Both the position numbers and the translations under genes were made by a program. Source: an uncultured Alphaproteobacteria bacterium (GTDB lineage: Bacteria > Pseudomonadota > Alphaproteobacteria > HIMB59 > GCA-002718135). From it: a stretch of 5,148 nt of DNA. The stretch spans positions 1-5,148 of the forward strand of contig CABYKC010000036.1 of the NCBI GenBank assembly GCA_902519435.1, in the 5' to 3' direction. Shown one piece after another: positions 1-5,148 of this stretch; position 1 is the stretch's first letter, and each line of letters opens with the position of its first letter. The notes below the pieces were generated by a model that worked only from the letters and a program-made list of their open reading frames with translations, was not told the DNA's origin and did no database searches.

Positions 1-909
1 ACTATGAAAACAACAGTACTTGGTTTAACCGTTGTAATGGCCAATGGTGAAATTATAAATACAGGAACAAGGTCCAAAAAAACCTCTGCAGGGTATAATC
101 TTACTAACCTTTTTGTTGGTTCAGAGGGAACTTTAGGAATAATAACTGAAGTGCATCTTCGATTATCTCCAATACCAGAGAGCATAATGAGTGCTGTTTG
201 TCAGTTCCCTGATCTAGACTCCGCAGTTTTAACTGCACAAGAAATCATTCAGTATGGTGTCCCTATTGCAAGAGTAGAGTTATTAAATAAAGATCAAATG
301 GATATAAGTATAAAATACTCAAATCTAGAAAATTTAGAAAGTTTGCCAACACTATTCTATGAATTTCATGGCAGCGAGATTTCAAATAAAGAATCAATTG
401 ATGTAGTGGAAGAAATTTCTAAAAATAATAATGGCAGTGAATTTAAATGGGCTGCAAATACAGAAGAAAGAAACAAAATCTGGAAAGCAAGACATAACGT
501 GTATTATTCTGTTAAAGCACAGGGTGATAATATTAGAGTGTATGTCACTGATGTTTGTGTACCTATTTCAAACATAGTGGAATGTATTAAATTTGCAGAA
601 ACAGAACTTCGGGATACGGGATTAAAGGCACCAATGGTTGGTCATGTTGGTGATGGAAATTTTCATGTATCCATTGTCTACGATCCAAGTAAACAAAATG
701 AATACAAATATATTAGAGGATTTAGTAATAGATTAATTGATAAAGCTTTAGAGATGGATGGAACTATTACAGGTGAACATGGTATTGGTCTTCAAAAGAA
801 AGAATATTTACTGAAGCAACACCCTGATAATGTTCCTCTCATGAAATTAATTAAGAAAAGCTTTGATCCAAATAATATTTTGAATCCCGGTAAAGTATTT
901 GATCTTTAA
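1..909 (+). CDS. FAD-linked D-lactate/2-hydroxyacid dehydrogenase (LDHD/GlcD family), 5'-truncated
   Basis: This is the C-terminal part of a flavoenzyme that oxidises D-lactate or a similar 2-hydroxy acid to the 2-oxo acid and passes electrons to a respiratory acceptor. Codon 1 of the window is ACT (Thr), followed by Met-Lys. In this family a Gly-Thr-Met stretch is internal, so the ATG at position 4 is not the real start. Roughly 150 N-terminal residues, with the first part of the FAD domain, lie off the left edge. Visible features, numbered from that Met, are the end of the FAD-binding domain (LFVGSEGTLGIITEV, 36-50), an ERNKIWKARH segment (155-164), TDVCVPIS (182-189), the metal-site motif GHVGDGNFH (213-221, His214 and His221), TGEHGIG (256-262, Glu258) and the usual ending NPGKVF. 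These fit the FAD-oxidase C-terminal domain and resemble LDHD more than GlcD. The fragment is intact with no frameshift. Glycolate or another 2-hydroxy acid is an alternative substrate. It converges on the next gene with a 9-bp gap. Confidence 0.88.
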   Translation, partial: TMKTTVLGLTVVMANGEIINTGTRSKKTSAGYNLTNLFVGSEGTLGIITEVHLRLSPIPESIMSAVCQFPDLDSAVLTAQEIIQYGVPIARVELLNKDQMDISIKYSNLENLESLPTLFYEFHGSEISNKESIDVVEEISKNNNGSEFKWAANTEERNKIWKARHNVYYSVKAQGDNIRVYVTDVCVPISNIVECIKFAETELRDTGLKAPMVGHVGDGNFHVSIVYDPSKQNEYKYIRGFSNRLIDKALEMDGTITGEHGIGLQKKEYLLKQHPDNVPLMKLIKKSFDPNNILNPGKVFDL

Positions 910-918
910 TTTACTTAT

Positions 919-1974
919 TTAAATTTGTTGTAATTTTTCACTTTCAATAGATTTATACATAGCTTCTAATATTCTTACTGTTTTTAAAGCAAGTTCTCCA
1001 TCTGAATGATTTTTTACATCTTTATTAAGACATAAATCAACAAAAGTATTCAATGCTTCTTTAGTTCCATAACTAAATGCACCATCACCCTCCTCTATTT
1101 CATAATTTATATTATCTCCGTTATTCAGACGTACAAATAACCGTTCTCTTTTTACTTCCATATCTAAATATAAAACACCAAGTGTGCCATGAACTGTAAT
1201 ATAAAAAGTACCTCCAAAATCTTTTGGTACAAATGCACTTCCGGAAAAAGAACCAGTTGCACCATTTGAAAATTTCATAGAAACTGCATTGGTATAATCA
1301 ACATTTGTTGGTGAAGGCACAGATAGACAGAATACTTGATCTGGTTCAAGATGAGTAATCTTTAAAACACCTGCAAACATGTGTGACAATTGCCCCCAAC
1401 CATATCCTCCTCCTTTATTTGGATCTGACCATGTAGAAGCATGGGGTTGGAATGTATGATGATTAGACTCACTCAATGGTATCCCTTGAAATAAATCTGT
1501 CAAAGATGATGAAAAAGCTGCATCAACATGTTTTATTTCACCTATTTTTTTATCTATTATAATTTCCTCAGCCTTAGACATAAAATTTTTAAAATTAAAA
1601 CCATTTGGGATTAAAATATGTTTATTCTTTTTTTTTGCTAATTGGAGAAGTGTTTCAGCTTCTCTAGAAACTGTAGTCATAGGTTTCTCAATCATTACAT
1701 GACAATTTTTTTCAAGTGCTGCTTTTGCATTCTCATAATGTGCATGATGCGGTGAAGAAATTACTACTCCATCTAAATATGATAAATCTAACATTTCTTT
1801 AAAATCAGTAGATGCATGTTTAAAATTAAATTTATTCTTTACAAAACTTAATTGGTCTTCTTCAAGCTTACATACACTTGTTAATTCAACTTCATCTCTT
1901 TCTGCTAAATGCGGGATATGATTTTCTGTTGCCCACCAACCTGCTCCTATGACTCCAATTTTTACTTTATTCAT
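919..1974 (-). CDS. Gfo/Idh/MocA-family NAD(P)-dependent oxidoreductase, candidate sugar 1-dehydrogenase
   Basis: This 351-residue protein is a full-length, probably cytoplasmic member of the Gfo/Idh/MocA family, which oxidises or reduces sugars and cyclitols with NAD(P). The N-terminal Rossmann fold carries the dinucleotide motif GVIGAGWWA (7-15). The family signature Glu-Lys-Pro is at 96-98, with Lys97 the expected catalytic lysine. The C-terminal half holds GGGYGWGQLSHMF (188-200), where His198 is the likely catalytic base. The Met start sits just before the first beta strand, as is usual. No good Shine-Dalgarno is visible upstream (only AAAAACAAATA), so translation may be coupled to the mutarotase gene that ends 9 bp upstream. 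It is the second gene of a minus-strand pair. Beside a mutarotase, lactonase and sugar-acid dehydratase, oxidation of an aldose to its lactone is the most economical role. That is inference: the family is too diverse to name the substrate, and an inositol or keto-sugar substrate is possible. Confidence 0.9.
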   Translation of the reverse strand: MNKVKIGVIGAGWWATENHIPHLAERDEVELTSVCKLEEDQLSFVKNKFNFKHASTDFKEMLDLSYLDGVVISSPHHAHYENAKAALEKNCHVMIEKPMTTVSREAETLLQLAKKKNKHILIPNGFNFKNFMSKAEEIIIDKKIGEIKHVDAAFSSSLTDLFQGIPLSESNHHTFQPHASTWSDPNKGGGYGWGQLSHMFAGVLKITHLEPDQVFCLSVPSPTNVDYTNAVSMKFSNGATGSFSGSAFVPKDFGGTFYITVHGTLGVLYLDMEVKRERLFVRLNNGDNINYEIEEGDGAFSYGTKEALNTFVDLCLNKDVKNHSDGELALKTVRILEAMYKSIESEKLQQI

Positions 1975-1983
1975 TATTTGTTT

Positions 1984-2295
1984 TTAATCTAAATGCATTT
2001 GTAATGGCAACAAGTATGGAAAATTTGTTTTCGGATCAATATCTACTTTCATTATGGGCTCCATATATTTAGACCATTTTTTATTAATTTCGCTTTTAGA
2101 TATAAAGTTAATGGATTTTTTAAGATCATCAGTTTCAAAATATCCAAATAAGTTTAATCCATATCTAAAAATATTATAATTTCGTAATCCAGCTTCTTTA
2201 AGCATTTGAACCATTTCTGGCCAAATTTCATCATGTCTCTTTTTATATTCTTCCTCATATCCTGGTCGGATTTCAAGAATCCATGCATAATTCAT
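1984..2295 (-). CDS. rhaM: L-rhamnose mutarotase family (RhaM/DUF718) protein, possibly acting on L-fucose
   Basis: This is a small cytoplasmic enzyme that interconverts alpha and beta anomers of a 6-deoxy sugar. The protein is 103 residues, matching the roughly 104 of E. coli RhaM (YiiL). By alignment from memory, the E. coli active-site pair Tyr18/His22 corresponds to Tyr17/His21 in YKKRHDEIWPEM (17-28), and the conserved W-x-x-Y-M is WSKYM (74-78). The start is set at the Met of MNYAWILEIRPG because family members begin there and AAGAGG lies 4 nt upstream. A longer in-frame reading from 2355 would add 20 residues with no family counterpart and would run through the promoter. It is the first gene of the minus-strand unit, 9 bp before the oxidoreductase and divergent from the lactonase. 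Some members of this family are assigned as type 2 L-fucose mutarotases, so rhamnose specificity is not proven. The family call is strong; the sugar is uncertain. Confidence 0.9.
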   Translation of the reverse strand: MNYAWILEIRPGYEEEYKKRHDEIWPEMVQMLKEAGLRNYNIFRYGLNLFGYFETDDLKKSINFISKSEINKKWSKYMEPIMKVDIDPKTNFPYLLPLQMHLD

Positions 2296-2299
2296 AATA

Positions 2300-2305
2300 C
2301 CTCTT
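2300..2305 (-). promoter_or_regulatory. Ribosome binding site of the mutarotase gene
   Basis: On the minus strand AAGAGG ends 4 nt before the ATG at 2295. It is the clearest Shine-Dalgarno in the window and decides the start of the mutarotase in favour of the 103-residue product. Confidence 0.65.
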
Positions 2306-2314
2306 TTCAAATAA

Positions 2315-2320
2315 ATTATA
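2315..2320 (-). promoter_or_regulatory. Putative -10 box for the mutarotase-oxidoreductase unit
   Basis: The minus strand reads TATAAT here, a perfect match to the sigma-70 -10 consensus. Initiation about 7 nt downstream, near 2308, would leave a leader of about a dozen bases that still includes the Shine-Dalgarno. No good -35 hexamer is visible 16-18 bp upstream, so the promoter may need an activator or be a chance match in AT-rich DNA. Confidence 0.45.
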
Positions 2321-2326
2321 TGTATT

Positions 2327-2352
2327 AATTTTATAAACTTATAGATAAAATT
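2327..2352. repeat. 8-10-8 inverted repeat, candidate operator
   Basis: AATTTTAT at 2327-2334 is the exact reverse complement of ATAAAATT at 2345-2352, with a 10-bp spacer. The half-site centres are 18 bp apart, close to two helical turns, which would suit a dimeric repressor or activator. It sits centrally in the divergent promoter region, upstream of the minus-strand -10 box. The arms are pure A/T, so chance is a serious alternative. Confidence 0.35.
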
Positions 2353-2372
2353 CAATTCTATAAAAAATATAA

Positions 2373-3281
2373 ATGAAAAAAATAGCTATTGTTGATTCAC
2401 ATCATCATCTATGGGATCTTGATTCTAAAGAAACACATTATCCTTGGTTAAGTGGTAATGAGGATGAAGCTTTTTATGGAAGTTTTAAAAGTATTAAAAA
2501 GAGTTATTTATTAGATGATTATTTAAATGATGCAAAAAAACAAAATCTTGTGAAATCAATACATGTTCAGGCTGAACATGATGCAATGAACCCGATAGAA
2601 GAAACAAAATGGTTACAAAATATTTCAGATAATAATAATTTAAAAATCCCAAATGGGATTGTTGCATTTGCTGATTTTTCTGAAGAAAAAGTCAGCGAAA
2701 TTCTTGATCAACACCTTGAATATAAAAATGTACGAGGAATTAGACAAATTTTGTCATTTGATAAAGATAAACCGCAATATTCTCATGCTAAAAAAGATTA
2801 TTTAAAAGATGAGTTATGGAAAGATAACTTTAGACATTTGACCAATAGAAAATTATCTTTTGATATACAAATATATCCTCATCAGTTTGATGATGCTTGT
2901 AAATTAGCAAAACGTTACCCAAATGTACAATTTATCTTAAACCATACTGGTGAACCTTGTTTCCAAACAGAAGAATATAAAAAATATTGGATGAGAAAGA
3001 TGCAATCTTTAGCCGAACATGAAAATTTTGTTTGTAAAATATCAGGGTTGGGTATGTTTAATCCTAGTTGGACAATTATTTCTACTGAATATTTTATTCT
3101 TAATACAATTGAAATTTTTGGTATTGATAGGTGTATGTTTGGATCAAATTTTCCTGTAGATAAAATTTTTAATACTTTTGATAATTATTGGAGTTCATAC
3201 TTTAATATTGTAAAAAATTTTTCACAAAATGAACATGATAAAATTTTTTTAAAAAATGCAGAAAAGTTTTATAGAATTTAA
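2373..3281 (+). CDS. Amidohydrolase-2 family (cog3618) sugar lactonase, L-fucono/L-rhamnono-lactonase-like
   Basis: This 302-residue, probably cytoplasmic TIM-barrel hydrolase most likely opens a sugar lactone to the free aldonate, the step after aldose oxidation. It starts with the family's typical opening, IVDSHHHLWD (6-15), carrying the strand-1 His-x-His as His10 and His12. Other family marks are IHVQAEHD (63-70), VRGIRQIL (120-127), QIYPHQ (166-171, His170), NHTGEP (190-195, His191), KISGLGM (222-228) and MFGSNFPVDK (255-264). In many relatives the last motif has Asp in place of Asn259, the strand-8 catalytic or metal residue, so this copy belongs to a variant with Asn. Length is normal for the family. 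No Shine-Dalgarno is seen; the start is fixed by family alignment and lies only 8 nt after the stop codon at 2363 side AT-rich tract ends. It shares one base with the downstream pdxA-like gene. Other lactonase or dicarboxylate substrates cannot be excluded. Confidence 0.82.
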   Translation: MKKIAIVDSHHHLWDLDSKETHYPWLSGNEDEAFYGSFKSIKKSYLLDDYLNDAKKQNLVKSIHVQAEHDAMNPIEETKWLQNISDNNNLKIPNGIVAFADFSEEKVSEILDQHLEYKNVRGIRQILSFDKDKPQYSHAKKDYLKDELWKDNFRHLTNRKLSFDIQIYPHQFDDACKLAKRYPNVQFILNHTGEPCFQTEEYKKYWMRKMQSLAEHENFVCKISGLGMFNPSWTIISTEYFILNTIEIFGIDRCMFGSNFPVDKIFNTFDNYWSSYFNIVKNFSQNEHDKIFLKNAEKFYRI

Positions 3282-4258
3282 TGAGAAATAAAAAAAGTAT
3301 AGCTGTTCTTTTAGGTGATCCATCTGGAATTGGTCCTGAATTAATTTCTAAAATTCTATCTCATAATATTTTAAAAAAAATAAATATTGTAATTATTGGA
3401 GAAAAATCTGTATTTGACGGACATTTAACAAAACAAAAAAATAAAAAAAATATTAAGTTTATTAATAATTTTGATCAGATAGAATTTAAAAGTACTAGTA
3501 AGATTTTCTTTGATATTACTAAAAGAAAAGTAAGATATCCAATTGGAAAAGCAAATATAAAATCAGGAATTTCTGTTTTAAATTCTATCGATATAGCGGT
3601 TGATTTATATAATAAGAAAAAAATAGATGGAATTAATTTTGCTCCGTTTAATAAAACAAGTTTAGATCTTGCTGGTATGAAATTTAAGGATGAACTCCAT
3701 TATTTTAAAAATAAATTTAAAATAAAAAGCTATGTTTGTGAACTTAATGTATTAAATAATTTTTGGACTGCTAGAGTAACTTCACATATTCCCCTTAAAG
3801 ATGTTGCAAAAAATATCACTATTAAAAATATTCTTGAACCTATTAAATTAGTTAATAAGTGTTTAAAAAAAAATGGATTAAAAAATCCAAAAGTAGGTGT
3901 TCAAGCTTTAAATCCTCACGCTGAGTTTGGAAATGAAGAGAAAAAAATAATAATTCCTGCAATAAACAAAGCAAGAAAAATGAAAATCAAAGCTTTTGGC
4001 CCGTTACCATGTGATACATCATTTATTAAAGCTTATAAAAATAAAGAGTATAATTGTCTTGTCGGAATGTATCATGACGCCATACAATCAGGTCTTAAAT
4101 CTTTTGGATTTGAAAAAGGTGTTACTGTTCAAGGTGGCCTGCCAATACCTATAACTACTCCTGCTCATGGAACAGCTTTTGATATTGTGGGTAAAAATAA
4201 AGCTAATGTAAGTCCAATGCTAGAATCTTTAAAGTTATTACTTAAACTCTTATCTTAA
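3281..4258 (+). CDS. PdxA-family NAD-dependent dehydrogenase paralogue with an altered substrate site
   Basis: This 325-residue protein matches E. coli PdxA (329) in length and fold signatures. PdxA oxidises the 3-hydroxyl of 4-phosphohydroxythreonine and triggers decarboxylation. The N-terminal motif GDPSGIGPE (12-20) is present. All three metal-ligand histidines align: His169 (TSHIPL), His213 (NPHAEFG) and His265 (MYHDA), equivalent to E. coli His166, His211 and His266. Lys273 matches E. coli Lys274. The substrate contacts differ: E. coli His136-Thr137 in GHTEFF become Glu138-Leu139 in DELHYF, Asn283 becomes Thr282 and Arg292 becomes Ile291. A true vitamin B6 role is therefore unlikely, and an oxidative decarboxylation of a different 3-hydroxy acid is more likely. 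Related catabolic members include PdxA2 (threonate/erythronate 4-phosphate) and TphB (terephthalate pathway). Its ATG overlaps the lactonase stop as TAATG, so translation is probably coupled. The family is certain; the substrate is unknown. Confidence 0.88.
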   Translation: MRNKKSIAVLLGDPSGIGPELISKILSHNILKKINIVIIGEKSVFDGHLTKQKNKKNIKFINNFDQIEFKSTSKIFFDITKRKVRYPIGKANIKSGISVLNSIDIAVDLYNKKKIDGINFAPFNKTSLDLAGMKFKDELHYFKNKFKIKSYVCELNVLNNFWTARVTSHIPLKDVAKNITIKNILEPIKLVNKCLKKNGLKNPKVGVQALNPHAEFGNEEKKIIIPAINKARKMKIKAFGPLPCDTSFIKAYKNKEYNCLVGMYHDAIQSGLKSFGFEKGVTVQGGLPIPITTPAHGTAFDIVGKNKANVSPMLESLKLLLKLLS

Positions 4259-4292
4259 TATTAAAAAATTCTCTTAAATTGATTTAAATTAG

Positions 4293-4298
4293 TATAAT
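4293..4298 (+). promoter_or_regulatory. Putative -10 box for the sugar-acid dehydratase gene
   Basis: TATAAT is a perfect -10 hexamer located 9 nt before the GTG start, inside the 49-bp gap after the pdxA-like gene. Initiation about 7 nt downstream would begin within a few bases of the GTG, giving a leaderless or nearly leaderless transcript. This agrees with the absence of a Shine-Dalgarno. No clear -35 is seen at 16-18 bp, and the gap has no hairpin terminator, so readthrough from upstream is also possible. Confidence 0.4.
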
Positions 4299-4307
4299 AA
4301 TTATTTT

Positions 4308-5148
4308 GTGAGTAAAATTGTAAGTGTTAAAGCAAAGGTCTATAAATGGACAGGGCCCGTTCAAAAAATTCACGAAAATTTTTGCACAAATGCTGCAGAT
4401 ATTGTGAATCAAGAAAAGATTTCAAATGATAGATGGACAACATATAAATTTCATAGCTGGTTAGTTGTTGAGGTGAAAACAAGTGATGGTTTTATAGGTT
4501 TAGGTAATGCCGCATTATCCCCAGAACCATGTAAATCAGTTGTAGATACTTACTTAGCTCCAGCCATTATTGGTGAAAGTATATGGGATTATGAGCATAT
4601 ATGGCAAAAGATGTACCGACAAACACTGGCTTGGGGGAGAAAAGGTGTAGGTATGACAGCTATTAGTGCTGTTGATATTGCAATATGGGATGCACTTGGA
4701 AAATCTGCTAAACAACCTGTCTTCAAATTATTAGGTGGAAAAACTAAATCAAAACTCCCCTGTTATGCAAGTAAGCTTTATAGTCAACCTCTTGATAGTC
4801 TTGCAAAAGAAGCTAAAGATTATGTTGATCAAGGTTTTAAAGCAATGAAATTAAGACTTGGTTGGGGCCCCACAGATGGTGCTGAAGGTATGCATAAAAA
4901 TATTGAGTTAATCAAAACAGTGCGATCAGTTGTTGGTGATAATGTTGATCTTATGGCAGATGTATATATGGGATGGACATTTGAATATGCAAAAAGAATG
5001 ATGCGATTAATTGATAATGAAAATCTTCGTTGGTTAGAAGAACCAGTTATTGCTGATGATATTGATGGTTATGCAGATCTAAAAGCCTCATGTAGAACTC
5101 CTATATCTGGTGGTGAACATGAATATACACTTTTTGGTTTTAGACAAT
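4308..5148 (+). CDS. Enolase-superfamily sugar-acid dehydratase, L-rhamnonate dehydratase-like, 3'-truncated
   Basis: The first 280 codons of a mandelate racemase/muconate lactonizing-type enzyme are present; about 110 C-terminal residues are probably cut off by the right edge. Such enzymes remove water from an aldonate to give a 2-keto-3-deoxy acid using Mg2+. The lid domain is followed by the barrel, with MTAISAVDIAIWDALGK (116-132) and the metal ligands Asp218 (MADVYM), Glu244 (WLEEP) and Glu270 (GGEHE). GWGPTDGAEGMHKN (185-198) and SGGEHEYTLFGFR (267-279) closely resemble the E. coli RhmD segments HWGPHDGDAG and SGEHHGTLQSFR. The strand-2 motif is Lys181-Leu-Arg183 instead of Lys-x-Lys. 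The catalytic His expected near the C-terminus is not visible. The start is GTG: the in-frame stop at 4290-4292 lies just upstream, no ATG occurs until codon 102, and the lid domain needs these residues. Another aldonate, such as L-fuconate, remains possible. Confidence 0.85.
   Translation, partial: MSKIVSVKAKVYKWTGPVQKIHENFCTNAADIVNQEKISNDRWTTYKFHSWLVVEVKTSDGFIGLGNAALSPEPCKSVVDTYLAPAIIGESIWDYEHIWQKMYRQTLAWGRKGVGMTAISAVDIAIWDALGKSAKQPVFKLLGGKTKSKLPCYASKLYSQPLDSLAKEAKDYVDQGFKAMKLRLGWGPTDGAEGMHKNIELIKTVRSVVGDNVDLMADVYMGWTFEYAKRMMRLIDNENLRWLEEPVIADDIDGYADLKASCRTPISGGEHEYTLFGFRQ

Larger units (their letters stand above)
2296..2372. promoter_or_regulatory. Divergent promoter region between mutarotase and lactonase genes
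   Basis: These 77 bp separate two divergent start codons and contain very few G or C bases. The region must hold the promoter of the minus-strand pair and probably that of the plus-strand lactonase-pdxA pair. The minus side has a perfect -10 hexamer and a Shine-Dalgarno. The plus side has only weak candidates (TAAAAT at 2346-2351, TATAAA at 2359-2364) and no Shine-Dalgarno before the lactonase ATG. Shared control by one regulator is likely from the geometry, but no regulator gene is in the window. Confidence 0.65.

Noticed and set aside
4..909. ATG at position 4 as a true start of a short flavoenzyme.
   Set aside because: The reading frame is open to the window edge with a Thr codon before it, and the residues are internal to the FAD domain of the family. 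The gene is simply cut by the window.
1628..1636. A run of nine T (A-run with a trailing G on the coding strand) in the oxidoreductase gene, and a nine-A run at 3865-3873 in the pdxA-like gene, as possible slippage or programmed frameshift sites.
   Set aside because: Both genes are open and full length in the normal frame, the runs encode Lys-rich surface segments, and such tracts are common in AT-rich genomes.
2296..2355. A 20-residue N-terminal extension of the mutarotase, which could be mistaken for a signal or membrane segment.
   Set aside because: It has no family counterpart, lies across the probable promoter, and a Shine-Dalgarno (AAGAGG) sits directly before the internal Met at 2295.
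3281..4258. Straight annotation as pdxA of vitamin B6 synthesis.
   Set aside because: Four of the five known substrate-contact positions are replaced and the gene is coupled to a sugar lactonase, so the biosynthetic label would mislead.
4259..4307. A rho-independent terminator after the pdxA-like gene.
   Set aside because: No GC-containing stem followed by a T-run is present; only AT-rich short palindromes are seen.
1..5148. Mobile elements, CRISPR repeats, tRNA/rRNA genes, riboswitches or defence genes.
   Set aside because: No transposase, terminal repeats, regularly spaced repeats or recognisable RNA gene sequence was found, and nearly all bases are used by the six metabolic genes.

Overview
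The window is AT-rich (hand counts of single 60-base lines run from about 12% to 47% G+C). It reads as a compact catabolic gene cluster from a free-living bacterium. Very short spacers, weak or absent Shine-Dalgarno sites, the standard code and the protein families suggest a streamlined, probably marine, alphaproteobacterium. That placement is inference; no rRNA or phylogenetic marker is present.

Layout, left to right. (1) Positions 1-909, plus strand: the C-terminal two thirds of an FAD-linked D-lactate/2-hydroxyacid dehydrogenase, cut by the left edge. (2) Positions 919-2295, minus strand: a two-gene unit of a RhaM-type sugar mutarotase followed by a Gfo/Idh/MocA oxidoreductase. It converges on gene 1 with only 9 bp between stop codons. 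(3) Positions 2296-2372: a 77-bp divergent promoter region with a perfect -10 hexamer for the minus unit and an 8-10-8 inverted repeat. (4) Positions 2373-5148, plus strand: an amidohydrolase-2 lactonase (cog3618), a PdxA-family dehydrogenase that overlaps it by one base, and, after a 49-bp gap with its own -10 hexamer, an enolase-superfamily sugar-acid dehydratase of the L-rhamnonate dehydratase type. The dehydratase starts at a GTG and is cut by the right edge.

Together the genes fit a non-phosphorylative pathway for a 6-deoxyhexose such as L-rhamnose or L-fucose, or a related aldose. The mutarotase interconverts anomers, the Gfo/Idh enzyme may oxidise the sugar to a lactone, the lactonase opens it, and the dehydratase makes a 2-keto-3-deoxy acid. 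Later cleavage would give pyruvate plus lactaldehyde or lactate, which the flavin dehydrogenase might help to consume. The transporter, regulator and aldolase or hydrolase are not in the window.

The gene that does not fit is the PdxA homologue. It keeps the metal and catalytic residues of PdxA but has lost nearly all residues that hold 4-phosphohydroxythreonine. It is the best candidate for an uncharacterised step. I see no mobile element, CRISPR array, RNA gene or defence system.
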